Source of the DNA: Epiperipatus broadwayi
Taxonomy: Eukaryota; Onychophora; Udeonychophora; Euonychophora; Peripatidae
Direction of reading: 5' to 3'
DNA length: 64,000 nucleotides
Assembly: GCA_028023455.1 (NCBI GenBank)
Contig: JAQFVV010000255.1
Location: 1,393,699 to 1,457,698, forward strand
Below, piece after piece: positions 45,600 through 58,165 of this stretch. The position numbers and the translations under genes are program-made. Positions within the stretch are counted from its first letter, which is position 1, and each line of letters starts with the position of its first letter. The notes beneath the pieces are model-generated. The model made no database searches, was not told the DNA's origin, and saw only the letters and a list, made by a program, of their open reading frames with translations.

Positions 45600-47590
45600 A
45601 TATTTTTTTAAAATTTTAATAAATGAAATGACAAAAAAAAAGAAGAAAATAATTGGTTAATTAAACAATCTCAAGATATAGTTTTTATTTAACTTAATAT
45701 AAATAAAACTATATACATTAGAAATCAAATTATATATGCTATTAAATCAACATCAGATTTTGCTGTTTACTCATAAAATTTTCAACACTGTTACACAGTG
45801 TTTTATGCTTATTATACAGTATTTTACGATTGCTTTCTTCAATATTGTTTGATATATGCTTCACTCTCAATTGTCACTAATATTATTCTATATCGTTGCT
45901 GCTCAATATAGATATAATAAGACATAGCAAAATAAAAAAAGACAAAAAAGAAATGCTCTCCACATGAAAATTACTAACCAAGAAAAGATGAAATTCATTT
46001 AGATTTCAGTATTTAATAAAAAGTTTAATCCATAAATAAAAAAAACATAAAACTTAGCCATAGAACCTGGATTTAGTTAAACCCACTACTCATTTTATAA
46101 AGAGATTGAAAATAAATCAAACTATCTAAAACAAATAATAATCATATATTCGGAAATGTTGCTTAATTAATTAATTTCACACATTTCAAAAAGGCTACAG
46201 AATATTTATAGCAAAATCTACTTCACTATAAAAGATTGTTACTTATTTAGATATATCATGGTAATTATATCCAGAAATAGAAAAATTGTATTTAGCAATA
46301 TTTTTTCTACTTTCTTCCACTCACAGATATTCAAGATCAAAAAGACAACCTTGGAGAAATAAATAAATTAGATGTAGACTAAATAAATAAATGCAAGATG
46401 CATTAAGATGTCTTTATACACATTAAAAATAATAGCTAAAACATTTCTTAAATAACCAATGATAGTGCAGAAATCTATCCCATAATTCTGTCATAGAGGA
46501 ATGTTGAAGAATAGATATTACTTGGTTTGTCATTTATCAAATATTGAGGGCATCAGCATTTATGGCCTTGTTTTATCCTCTAGCTTAAGAATAACTAGTT
46601 ACTTATATACCAACTTATATTGGACGGTTAGTTGCATTGTCAAGGAGAAGGTGTCTTGCTGGATCATACACGTCATGGATTTAGCAAGTGTTGGTGCTAC
46701 TGTTGTACCATTCAACCTATGGTATACATATATTGTAATGGTGTGAAAGGTAGGAATGAATTTGGGGACATGGTAAACCATTATAACCCTGACAGAAAGG
46801 TCACAATCATCAATGATTGGCATGAGACTAAATCATCAAATATAATGAATAAATGAGCATATATCCATATACAAACAAAAGTCAGCATAGACTAACTATA
46901 TAGTAGGTAGTTATACTAATCCTAGTTATAACCTATAGATTGACCACCATTAAAGATTAATAATCATTAATTATTAGTAATCTACATTCATGAACTCAAT
47001 AATCAGTAGTCAAAAAATTCATCTTTGATTAACAGTCAACATTATGACTGGATTTACAAGAGGTACATTATAAACGGGCTACTTCCCTAGCCACTGAACA
47101 GACTTAGGGCAAGATATACAATCATTATTGGGATACACTTACTTAAGTGCTAATCCATCTCTCATAATAAAAAATAATGCTGAGATCCTGAAACATGGTG
47201 ATTATCATCAATGCCCTGGTCATATAGTACCATTAGTGTACAGGCCACCTATATTTCTAAATAAAAACAAAATCCTAATGAATCGCCATTATCAGTGATA
47301 TCTTTGTGCCATCCAGATTAACCATTTGAATGTCCAAACACAAACCTAAAGCACTACATTCATATAACTAACCATTATGTTCTCTAGCACTAGCTCAAGA
47401 CCATAATACTAACAAGAGATAAGTAGCTTACTCTAATTCTTTAAGCATTCTTTGACTTCAAGTTCTGATAAAAAGATATAATAAACAACACTATCAGAAT
47501 CATAATGCTGAATAAAGTTATGCAGTACAGGCGTGCTTATACAATTGATGTGATGTAATATGTAAATAAAGTACAATATGAAAATAAGAC
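45600..47590. other. AT-rich stretch with no accepted gene
   Basis: The stretch should be intron of the NPAT-like gene if upstream exons lie beyond. Frames at 46501-46856 on both strands overlap each other and have no recognised motif. Sequence near 46640-47330 is less AT-rich than its surroundings and may be an old repeat. Confidence 0.4.
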
Positions 47591-47599
47591 AGATATTTC

Positions 47600-47910
47600 T
47601 TTTTTTTTTTTTTTTGGATAATAGAATACATGAATTTTTTTGATGGAATGTGGAACCTTTGCAATTGTGCATGCCTCTTTGTGTTTTCTTTTATTATTCC
47701 TTTCAGAGCAAATTGTTCTAACATTGGATGGAGCTCTATTATAAAAATATCCATGTTGGACAATTCTTGTGGATCTATTTACACAAGATTCATCTAATGT
47801 ACAGAACTGCGGGAAGGATTAGCACATGCAATTTTATAGACCACTTGAGGAGCATGCTCCACTAGTACCATCTTTAGTATTGTTCAACCAATTATTAAGA
47901 GAAGGCTGTG
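47600..47910 (-). mobile_element. Possible retroelement 3' end with poly(A) tract
   Basis: On the minus strand a segment with frames such as RSTRIVQHGYFYNRAPSNV and ERNNKRKHKEACTIAK runs into ATTATCC and an A tract (T run at 47600-47615). The basic R/K-rich end and poly(A) suggest the 3' end of a retroelement or processed copy. I cannot name the family. A second T run followed by GGATAAT occurs at 51231-51255. Confidence 0.3.
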
Positions 47911-48699
47911 ATTTAAAGCTTATCCTTGACGTGTTAGCGCAAATGCTTCTGTTTATTATACCTTTTCATCAGAACTCGAAGTCACCAAGTGCGTAAAAAT
48001 TACAGTTTTATAAAGAGTTAATAGAGAATTACTGCTTACTCTAAATAATTTTAAATCATTTACAGGTTTACTGTACTATTATGTACGTACATACGTATAA
48101 TTCAATAGTTTTACTGGGAGAATTTAAAAATCTCTAAAACACTAAACTGTATTGAAATTAAGTCACACACACTTCCAATTCATAGAACAGATATCTGGAG
48201 GACCAAAAACATTAACACTGGAATGTTTTAAACAATTATTTAATAAACTAATTTATTAATAATTTCAAAATTAAAAAAATAACATCATATGATAATTCAA
48301 ATATACATTTTTATCAAGAAAATAATTTCATATAAATAATATGATTAAACAGCTGATTTTATCTCTTAGATTGATTAACTTTTGCTCTCATTAAATTATT
48401 TCCTTTTAAATAACAAAAGTTGGAAAACAGCTTTTCAATCAGAGATAAGATCATTTTAAATTAGCTTAACCTTTTCTTTCACAATCAGATAAATTAGCTT
48501 AATCCTTTCTATAATTTTGGAGGCAAAACACATGAATAAAAAAACGTTACAAAAGAAATGTTAAGTTTAATAAAATTTAAATTAATTAAAACCTTTTTTT
48601 TAATTTTGAAAGAAAAAATCAAATGAATTTTATAAAAACATGTTTCAAAAAATACTAATAAAATTATTAATTAATATCAATTACTATTTAATTTAAAAC

Positions 48700-49350
48700 T
48701 CTTTTATAAATTTAAATAAAATGTACACATTAAAGAAAATACCTTTAACCATTGTTTTATTTCTATTTTTAAGTCCTTCTTGGGCAGTTGTAAATTTCTT
48801 TTTTCCATGTTGGTTTTATTTTTGCAGACTTCTCCATTAACACCTTGCAGGCTAATGCACATAGTCAAATTTCTCCATTTTTGAAGTAGAACATATTCAG
48901 GTTTCATAGGATAAATTTATCCATTTTGCTATCTAACATTCCAAGTCAGGCCAACACAGGAGTGAGGCACTCATGCTCTTGTATGGCAACAAGGTTTATC
49001 ACAGATTACTTCAGGGTATTTTCTTCACATTTTCCCCCAGCGAAGCAAGTTACACAGAGGTAGTTGAAGTCCATTTTAACTAAACTTTTACTTTTTTCTT
49101 TTTCAGTAGCCGAGTCAGGATTGATTGCTTTCCTCAATAATTTGATTAAGATTTCCACTGTTCTCTTCAACAGTTCGGTTGACTTCTACTGTTCTCTTCA
49201 ACACCTTGGTTATGACTTTATTACTTCTACTGTTCTCTTTAACAGCTTGGTTATGATTTCTACTGCTTTTCAATAGCTTGATTATGACTGATCTGTTTAC
49301 AAAAAACAGGTCTAATGATTTACCCACACTCTTATTTTTGGAACAAACCT
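48700..49350 (-). pseudogene. Unidentified coding-like remnant with a short coiled-coil-like repeat
   Basis: Near 49120-49300 the minus strand has about five units of 30-41 bp beginning AGTAGAAATCATAACCAAGC or similar. In the intact units they encode an 11-residue pattern such as SRNHNQAVKEN and SGNLNQIIEES, polar with a hydrophobic pair. Unit lengths that are not multiples of three break the frame. Downstream a 67-residue frame (48704-48907) and a cysteine-containing piece YLCVTCFAGGKCEENTLK end in stops. I do not recognise the family. It could be a decayed host-gene copy or a transposon protein. Confidence 0.35.
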
Positions 49351-49640
49351 GTTTCTACCAATCAATCCCATCTCTTGCATTACAAATTTAACTCGAATGA
49401 TAACCAAAAAACTTTACAAATCCTTTGAATAAAATATCGTTAATAAACACACAAAAAACAAAAGTGACTAAGATTAGAAAGTTTTTATTGTCAGTGCAAA
49501 TAACTTTTTTCATTACAGTACTACAGTGGATCCCTAATGGACCTTATAAATTACAGGATGGTAGCTCAGTTTTACAATAGGTATCGTTTAATGTATAATC
49601 TTATATGTAGGTATATTTTTCAACAAAATAACATATAAAA

Positions 49641-50300
49641 CATAAATAAAACAAACTAACTTCTTTTTAAAACTTGTTTTTTATATGACTATAATCATGA
49701 AAAAAAAATCCAACGTTTCAACTATTTTATATAGTCTTTTTCAAGGCACACTAAAATAAAATAATATATATATATATAACAAATAACACATATTCCATAA
49801 AAATAAATAAATAAATAAAAAATTACAAAATATATTCATAATCAAAAATTTACCTTATCTCACTCCCCTTTCCTATTACCAACAAACACAACTCAAAGAG
49901 AAATAATTTCCTTTTATTAAAAAAAAAAATCTATATATATCCTTTAAAACATTTAAACAGAAAGGAAAACAATAGGTTTTTAATTAAATGTTTTAAAGGA
50001 TATATTTAGATTTATTTTTTTAATAAAAGGAAATTGTTTCTCTTCGAGTTGTGTTGTTGATAATAGGAAAGGTTATGAGATAAGGTAAATTTTTGGTTAT
50101 GAATACATTTTGTAATTTTTTATTTATTTATTTATTTTTATGGAATATGTGTTATTTGTTATATATATATTTTATTTTATTTTAGTGTGCATTGAAAAAG
50201 ACTATATAAAATAGTCCAAAACGGATTTTTTTTTCATGATTATAGTCATATAAAAAACAAGTTTTAAAAAGAAAGAGTTAGTTTGTTTTATTTCTATTTT
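49641..50300. repeat. 650-bp fold-back element with 300-bp arms
   Basis: The left arm, from ATAAATAAAACAAACTAACT to about 49950, contains ATGACTATAATCATGAAAAA, CAACGTTTCAACTATTTTAT and CTATTACCAACAAACACAAC. It is answered in inverted order by the right arm at about 49985-50300. The centre is about 35 bp. The pairing is long with few indels. It encodes no protein. It could be a MITE or fold-back element; a transcript across it would form a long hairpin. Confidence 0.85.
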
Positions 50301-50309
50301 GGATATTTA

Positions 50310-51540
50310 TGAACTATTTTGAAAAGAAGAACTCTGTGCTTGATATATTAAATTATTTACAATAACATACGTGCACATGTAAGCTTTTTAATATATATAT
50401 AAACACATAAAGTTATGATATACAAATTAGAATTATCAACAAAAATCTTTTTTAAAAAATCGAATAATGTAGTTACGAAAAAGACAATGGAATAATAAAT
50501 TGTGAATGCATTTATTTACATATGCATTGAGAGGAATGTGTGTCCGTAGGAATGAGTCTTCATTTGATTGTGCTCTCTCAAAAAGAAATTAATAAAATGT
50601 ACTCTATCTTTATTTTTGTTATGTAAATACATGATAAAATGTCTAACGAATGCTGTTAAGTATCAGAAATCATTTGCTCCAATATTTTTTTAAAAAATAA
50701 TTCTATTATATAGTAACAATTTTGTTATTGAGGGATGTAGTCTCTTATAATTTGTGTATTTTAAATCTTTATCAATTCAATGTTTTTTTCAATTTTAACC
50801 AAAAAATTACCTCATACCATCAATAAAACATTGGAATTCAAGAACCCAAGGATAATGGGATGGATTTAAGTTTTCTCTTTTCATTATTTCATGAATAGAT
50901 AGCTGATTTGTTCTTAAATAAACAATTTCAGATTTTTATTTTATTTTTACAATTAAATTATAATTCTCATTTTATTAATTAAACAAAGCACTTAATAATT
51001 TGTTATAAGCTTGGCAAAACTGGTACTTTTGCTTTGAAGATATTCCAAATAAAATTTTAGCAAAGAAAAATATTGCACACATTGTATATCTCTCATTTAG
51101 ATTGCAAAAATGTAACTGAAAGAGAGCAAGATGTACAAAGGACATTGCAAGACAAAAAAAATACTGTTACTATATTAGTAAATAATAAAAAGTTTCACCT
51201 TAATTAATTTACAAATTTTAATTTTATTCCTTTTTTTTTTTTTTTTTTGGATAATGTATAAGTAGGAGATGAGATAGTGAGGCAATGGATGTGGTGTCTC
51301 CATTATACATGAATTTAGAATTCTTATTAATAATTTTATACTTGTAAAAAACAATGCATTTTTTATTGTTAAATGATTAATATATATATATATTACTAAA
51401 AAAATTCATGTCTCTACAATTAAATTATAAATAAGATTACTATTTTATATAGTTGTTAAACAGCTATTTCTTGCAAGTTGATGAAAAGATTAATACCTTT
51501 ACAGTAAGTTTACAACTAAAAATGTGAATCTAGTATCATT
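50310..51540. other. AT-rich stretch; one exon-like minus frame
   Basis: At 50800-50890 the minus strand reads MKRENLNPSHYPWVLEFQCF, then IDGMR and a donor-like GAG/GTAATT. I cannot tie it to the NPAT-like gene or to a family, and no clean acceptor precedes it. The rest is AT-rich, with a 20-bp T run at 51231-51248. Confidence 0.35.
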
Positions 51541-51549
51541 TATTTATTT

Positions 51550-52290
51550 ATTTAGCATATGGTGTCAGCACATTAAAATTCAACACAGACAGTTCTTAAC
51601 CAGTCAAGAGCTGCCTCCTCCAAACTATGTAAAGATGCCAACAGGGGCCTGGTAAAAGACACTGCCTGTAAATATGTTACCATAGTTTGTGATCTTCCAC
51701 ACTCACAGTTTGGAATCTATAAATCCCTACTTGTGCAAATATGATATCTACCATAGCCTGGTTCTGATTCTGTTAATCTTCGACCAGGGTTTATTGAAAG
51801 GGTGAATCCAGTTACTCAGAGAGTAGGATCAGCTATTAGAATATGGTTATTTATTCTGGAATTATTTCAGTCATGTGCCCACATTCTACTGATATATGAT
51901 TAGATGATTTGATAGCTAAACAAGCTTGTTGAATTCAATAAGTTGCCAACCTGTAACTGCGATTAGCTGGAGGGATATTTGAGATACAGGAAGTTAAGAG
52001 TGCCAGAAATAATAAGTATCCACAAGATTAGTATGTGTACTTCTGCACCATACTAGAGATCAGTACTCAACCACAAAGTAAACAAGTGCTAATCCAGAAG
52101 TTCTAAGGAAGTCAGCATTACCTGTAAATTTGAAAATATTATTCCTGGTGGCAAGTTTCCTTTTTATATCATTAAGATGGGGCTTACAGGAAAGAATTTG
52201 ATCTAATTTAATTCCCAAATATTTTTGATATGTTAAAAAGGTATATGGCTTTATTGTTAGGAAGTTTATGAGAAGTTTGGGTGTCAAACC
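51550..52290 (-). pseudogene. Jockey-like LINE, RT thumb and C-terminal fragment
   Basis: The minus strand encodes TYQKYLGIKLDQILSCKPHL and then NDIKRKLATRNNIFKFTGNAD, LRTSGLALVYFVVEY and, beyond a stop, a SLVWCRSTHTNLVD-like segment. That order (YLGVxLDRTLSFKxH, KVxxRNNIL, LRTxALALxYSxxEYxxPVW) is characteristic of Jockey-type RTs. Further down, frame-broken TYYFWHS..LPV.QISLQLI matches the IISGTL...LPVLSNI region. The RT catalytic core is absent. Confidence 0.78.
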
Positions 52291-52370
52291 TGTGAGTACC
52301 AGAATCGATCCTGGAATCTCCTGATCCCAAGTCAGATGCTCTTCTAATATTTATGCAAGTGAGAGTTAAA
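52290..52370 (-). repeat. tRNA-like sequence next to the LINE fragment
   Basis: Read on the minus strand, AGAAGAGCATCTGACTTGGG, then ATCAGGAGATTCCAGGATCGATTCTGG resembles the D-arm end, anticodon region and T-arm of a tRNA. The acceptor stem is missing. It is probably a SINE head or tRNA pseudogene. Confidence 0.45.
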
Positions 52371-53350
52371 ACTTTCAAGATATTCTAAAAAATTTAAGCC
52401 ATTTAATGAGAATAGTTTGGATAAATTTCCAAATCAATATTTCTTATAAGATCAATAAACCAAAACTAATGTCATGATATAAAATGACTTCTTCTACAAA
52501 GATAAAAATTTCTATACTAAATCATATGAACAGCAATCCTGTTGACCAAATTAAACATTCTCTCCATCCAAAAATGGTATACCCATTTACTACTTATTCC
52601 CTATTCTTCTATTTTGTTTTTGTTATAAAGACTGAAACAAAAAAATGTCTACTTTATTCATTCCTTTTTTCTTCTTCTATTCTTCATATATTTACTCTGA
52701 TTCTGTACACCTAAAATAAATGTTCAATACACTTTCCATTTCAACATAAGCCACATCTATAAACAAAATTTCTTATTCCAATTTTTGTCTCCTTTACCTA
52801 TATATTATAGAAAATACTTATTCTTGTAGCAAATGACAATAAGCTCCTCTCGTATTTATGTATTTTCTTTACATTTTTTCCTTTTTCCATAACTTTGCTT
52901 TTTCTCTAATCAATTTATCTACCCTCTTTTCCAGTCTTTATATTCTTTGCATATTACATCATTTATTATATAAAGAATTAAACTCCCTATCTATTAATTT
53001 TGTATTTTGTAAAATCTTTCAAGTCTAATGTATATGTTAGCCTTTGCATACAATCCAAATAAATAATATTTTTACTAAACCATTTTCATTTGTACACAGT
53101 AATCTTCCAAAACATTTTAAATTTCCTTCATTAAAAAGACCACTTCAATTTAACTTGAATAGCTGTGTTATTTACAATATATTACCCAATGCATATTATT
53201 TTTTTCTTTTAATTCTATCTAAAAATTTGATAGTTCTTGGGACACTGCAAAGTACCTCATGTCAAATGTTAAAGCATATATTATCATTAATTTCTAAATT
53301 CTCACATACATCTTATGTTTTATATGCCAGACTTTTAATCAATCTTGATG
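52370..53350. other. AT-rich stretch without an accepted gene
   Basis: Two plus-strand frames (52484-52714 and 53044-53364) are hydrophobic and AT-driven, with no domain. Nothing else is recognised. Confidence 0.4.
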
Positions 53351-53353
53351 ACA

Positions 53354-55690
53354 TTTTTTTTTAACCTTTAACATAAGCTTTATTGCTGAAATAAGTGAAT
53401 ACATAGTTTATGTTAGTTTAGGCATATAATACTTACTGCATATATTCATATATTTTATTTCCTATTGGAGTTAGTATTGCATATCTATATATACACATGC
53501 ATATTTTATTTATATCAGAATCAAAGAGAATTATATATAAGTAGAGGAGAGTTAATTAAGATATTAGCAGTGCTGTAAAATTTAAACTAGTTTTATGTGT
53601 TAGTATTCAATTGGGTACCTGACTAATTATAATGAATTTTCAAATAATGAAATCTATATGGTTAATGAAAGGTATCGGATATTAAAGCAAAGATCTTATT
53701 TTACTCTTTTAATGACCAGTGAATTACAGTGGTGCAGGTAAGGTTATTATGTTCCATGTGGTTGCATATATCTCTGGAGGTACAAGAATTTGATCTCTAA
53801 TTTTTTTTATATTTTATTGTAAAAATGTGATTGTAGTTTTTTTGGAGGTTGAGTTGAGGGACCACTGGCACCTAAGAAACCAAAGCAAAGAGTGAATAGT
53901 ATAAAAATAATTGCTCATAATGCTTGGGAAAAGTCCCCTCTCTCTCTATGATGTTGATAAGCATTATGAATAAGGTTGATTGGGACTTTGTGATATATGT
54001 AATGAAAGTTAAATTTGAAGTGATGAGCATTTAAAGAGAAAATATTGAATTATCTTCCTCTTTGTGGCAGAATGGGAAAGCTGGGCCTATATAGGCAGAC
54101 ATCATTCTTTTAGAAAGAAGCTACAGGTTGGTAATGTCTTCAAATTAATCTTAATAAGGAAATAAAGATATTTGGGTTTTAATTACCAGAATTTAAATTT
54201 TTGGATGGTTTATTTGTGCAATAAAAAAAAAGTATTAATAAATTCTTAAATTTTGTGGGCATGATTATAAGCTTCCCAGTTACTAATTTTTGTTGATAGA
54301 TTATATTCCTTGAGGAAGGCATATGTGGTAAGAATTTTAAGACGGTTTTTGAAAACAGTATTTTTAGCTAGAGGTAGTGTTATCTATTGGATGATGCAAA
54401 TAAATTTATGAGTCAGGGAAAAAGGTAAGAAATTTGACTATTACATTGATTGTTCTTAGTAAATGGAATATAGGGATAGAATGGAGTCTATTGTTAGTGA
54501 TATATTTTTGTATAGTCCAATACTCATTGCCATAGCATTCTTTGCCCATATTATGATGCATAAGAAGTTTATTTTCTTTATGAAAGATATGGTATAATTA
54601 TGTAATATGCTGTTTTGGGAAATAATGAGAGTGATTTTGTCATGTAAAGATAAGGAGACTTTAGATGGTGAATTGATTTTGGTTTCAATGGATGTTAGTA
54701 GCATATCTTGAATTGAGTTTCTTATGGCATCTGTAGACTCGTAAATGGGAAGATCTAAAAAGTTATGAGGATGTGCTGTGAAATTAGAGGGTATACTATT
54801 TCCATTTAAGATATTCCATGTAGATGATTTATTGAGATTCAATTGGAGTTTGTATTGTTTGGTATAGTTTTCAAGCTTTATTGTTAGTGCAGGAAGGAAT
54901 TTTTTTGAAGAAAGATTACTAGGTCATTCATTTAAGAGCTTTATGTTTTTATTTATAATTGGAGTATAGATATCAGGTATTTTGTTTTCAATTTCTAATA
55001 ACAAAGGATTAATATGAGTTATACATAGTAATGCACTCTGAGGGGATCCTTGGTGGAATGGAATTGTGGGGGATGAAGTCAGTAGGATTTTTCCATTAAG
55101 AGTAATGTGAATTTTCCTGTTTATGAGAAGATTGGAGAGAATATATACTATAAGCATAGATATGTTGTGTGTTGTTAGAATCTGAATGAGTTTCAATTGG
55201 GACAGAGTCAAAAGCAGAAGCAATATCTAACTGAACCGCAAGTGGACTGGTTTTACATCAAGTAATAGCTACAGTGGTGAATGACCCTTTTCCCCTAATT
55301 GAAAATCTGTGATAAATGGCAGAATGATAAGTTGTATTTTATCTTTGATGATTGACTCTATGGTTTCAGTTAAAGTTGAAGTCATGGAGGTGGGACATAA
55401 GTTATTGAGAGGGGATGAAAAAATAAAAACTAAGGAGACACGATATAATTGTTCAATTTGACAGACCTATTTTGAGAAATGATTGAGAAGATTTAGTATT
55501 GTGCGGATGGTAAAGAAGTTTAAGTAAGCAAGCATGAATCTGGGGATTTCATGTGGGCCAGGATGTATGCTATCTGAAAATGAGTTGAGTTTCAAGTATA
55601 ATATCATTTTTTGTAATTTGGTGATTACAATTACTGAATCCAAAAGGATGGGTTTCAATATATGGGTAGGGGGGGAAATTGAAATTTGAC
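53354..55690 (-). mobile_element. YMDD-type LINE copy C, 5' truncated and decayed
   Basis: The minus strand carries the same family as copies A and B. The segment SIHPGPHEIPRFMLAYLNFF at about 55510-55580 matches copy A's VHPGTHAIPKFVLTHLNNF. PTSMTSTLTETIESIIKDK-like sequence lies at about 55340-55400. The B-motif piece IPFHQGSPQSALL with HINPLLLEIENKIPDIYTP lies at about 54960-55080. A broken knuckle PFCHKEEDN is near 54060. The 3' end may be at 53354-53362, where AATAAAGC and an A tract occur in minus orientation. Stops and frameshifts are frequent. Confidence 0.75.
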
Positions 55691-55699
55691 TTTGAAATA

Positions 55700-55880
55700 C
55701 ATTTAATTTTCTGTTTTAATTTCCAATTTTCCACACAATTCCTTTTCCCATTTAGCAAAGCACCTAAATATTTATATGGTTCCACTTTTTCAAGACAAAT
55801 ATTTCTCATTTTCATACTTTAGTTTTACTTTTACCACTGAATATTGATATCTTTTTGCTCACTAAATTTAATTTCATTAT
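55700..55880 (-). pseudogene. Second LINE scrap (RTE-like RT thumb)
   Basis: The minus strand reads KMRNICLEKVEPYKYLGALL and then NGKRNCVENWKLKQKI. It matches the post-catalytic KxEkFKYLGxxIxxxGxCexEIkxRI block of RTE-like RTs. It abuts the 5' end of copy C, which may have inserted into it. Confidence 0.6.
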
Positions 55881-56757
55881 TTCTTCTGATCTTTACATAC
55901 TGACTGTGGAAATCTATTTGGACTATTATCTAGTATTCACTGACATCATCTCCCAAGAAAGGCCCAGAAAAGTCATTTCTAAGTATTTTTTTTTAGTTGT
56001 TGTTGTTGTTTTAATTATTATTATTATTATTATTGTAATTTAACAAAGTTTCATTATTGGAAATTTTTTTTTATTCATTTCAGTAAGAATACAAACATAA
56101 AAGTAACATTCTAAATAAAATGAGCTTAAAATATTAACTTTATAATATCTTTATCCACTAATCAATATTAAGTTTTGTATGTGTTTTTTGACCTCATTAA
56201 ATTTTATTCCTAAATCTGAATTTTAATTAAAAACTGTTTTATGATTATAAAAAAACAACTTTTCCTCAATAAATATGTGTCTGTACATAAGGAAAGATAA
56301 TAAAAAAAATATTACAAATACTACAATCAAGTGAATACTTAACCATTGCTGATATTTAACCATTGACTGCAATCACCTTAACACTATTTACTCTAGCATC
56401 TCAATAGTTAGAGCGACATCATAAATTTCAATGAACTCTTTAAAATCTCACTAATATGTAAGCATTTTAAATATAGAACTTACAATAGAAAAATATTATA
56501 ACTATAAGTATTGCAGCAGAGCTATTGTATTTATTTATGATCAGCTACACTGTGGCTAACTTCAACTCTGCTGTAATTTTCGTAAGTCTAAACAGATGTA
56601 ATTAATATAAATATCTATTATTCTAAAACTTCTACTATCCAAACAAAAATTTGAAGGTGATCTTTACCTTTTACAATAAATAAATGAATTTTAAATACTT
56701 TCTTACAAAACAACAACAAAAAAATACATATTTTTAAATAAGTAAGCCTAATTGCAG
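55880..56757. other. AT-rich stretch with a simple repeat
   Basis: A TTG/TTA trinucleotide tract lies at about 55997-56037 (GTTGTTGTTGTTTT then ATTATTATTATT). No other feature is recognised. Confidence 0.5.
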
Positions 56758-57146
56758 TGAGTTGCCTGGTTTTTTATATCTTAGCAGAATTTGAATTGAG
56801 CAAACAGGAAATAATTATCATTGGATAACATATATATAAACAAACAAACCAATAGAAATAATAACATATTTTCCTTGGTGGTCTGTTCCTTTTGTTCTTT
56901 TAAAGGGAAACAAGCTATCAAAACTTGGCCTTTTTACCTACGGATATGGGGACGGTTACTTTGAAACTTAAAAAAATAGTGCAGTTTAGAAAAAACATGC
57001 TTATGTTCTTATTGCTATCTTGGGGATTTATGCATCTGTGGTAGAAAAATTCCATAACTGTTATGTGACATTATTCTTTATTCAAGTATGTTATCATTTT
57101 ATAATAAACACTTAAAACATTAACTCAGATTTATCTTCACTACACA
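56758..57146 (+). repeat. 5' LTR
   Basis: It aligns by eye to the 3' LTR over most of its length. Shared blocks include TATATATAAACAAACAAACC, CCTTTTGTTC.TTTAAAGG, CATAACTGTTATGTGA and ATAAACACTTAAAACATTAA. It contains a TATATAAA box-like sequence and ATAATAAAC as a possible poly(A) signal. The two LTRs differ at many positions, so insertion was long ago. Confidence 0.75.
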
Positions 57147-57414
57147 GAACAATTAACTTATAATGAGGATGAGATTTGCCTAGATACACATGTTATGATA
57201 AGTAGCTGATTGTCACAGTGAAATAGTAAATATTTGTCAAGGTGTTGCCTTGAACATTTTTTAACATTGGCTCAAATGGATTTTTTTGAAATTTTTGATA
57301 TGTCTGAAATGATGATCAGAATACTTGGACAGATTGAATTTTTATGTGGATACTAATGAAATTAAAGCAAAACTAAGTTTGACTATGTTTGTGTATCAAT
57401 TATATACCAGGTTA

Positions 57415-58010
57415 AAATGTCACAAGCAGCACCACTCAACCTTCTAAACTAATATTTGATAATACCATAGAATTAAATGGCTATTTTTTGGCAAAGCCTT
57501 TGGTAATATTGAAAAGATGCACATTCAACCTACACAACAGGAAGCTGATGAAAAGGCAGTTAACTGTATGAGAGACACTGAGAGATCAGTTTATACATGA
57601 TATGAAAGATCATGTATTAAGACCCAGGTTCTTGATAGATCTCAATATTATATTTGGTAAGCAGTATCCCATCCAAACTTAAGAAACGATCAGTTTGCAC
57701 CTTGGCTGAGTACAAATGCTGAAATAGAAATGATATGACAAAAAGATTAAAGCCCAATGAATAACATAATAATTACCTCAGTCAAAACACCAAGCAACTA
57801 TGAAATAAAATTTATCATTGCAAAAAAAAAAAAAAAAAAATTATTTAGTCAATCAGTGTCCATATATTAAGGCTAGCTGTCATTTTTGTCAATGTATTGG
57901 AGATATTGAAGCAATGTATCTTACAAAATGGAAACACAATCACCAATCAAGTCACAAAAAACTAAATCTAAATGCCCTTAATGAGCAAAGTGAAATCCCA
58001 AACTTTTAAT
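57415..58010 (+). pseudogene. Gypsy gag remnant with CCHC-like knuckle
   Basis: Around 57535-57600 QQEADEKAVNCMRDTERSVYT resembles the end of a gag capsid. At about 57855-57925 CPYIKASCHFCQCIGDIEAM resembles the C-x2-C-x4-H-x4-C knuckle of gypsy gag proteins (ATCRFCKKVGHIEAVC type), but the His and last Cys positions are altered. An A run at 57821-57840 precedes it. Stops break the frame elsewhere. Confidence 0.6.
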
Positions 58011-58165
58011 TATTAATTATAATACTTCAATTCTGGTTCAGCATTCTCTGTGATTTCCGTAAATGTTGGGCAACAATAAGTAAAAATAAAAAAGCTGATC
58101 TTGAAGCCCATCCCAAAATTAACCTATGACTATAAGGGTGAGTTACACTCCTTGGGGAAGCACAG

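Noticed and set aside
48704-48907. Minus frame of 67 codons ending at AAAG/GTATTT, considered as an upstream NPAT exon
   Set aside because: The frame that would fit the required phase has a stop about 25 codons upstream and no acceptor with a pyrimidine tract.
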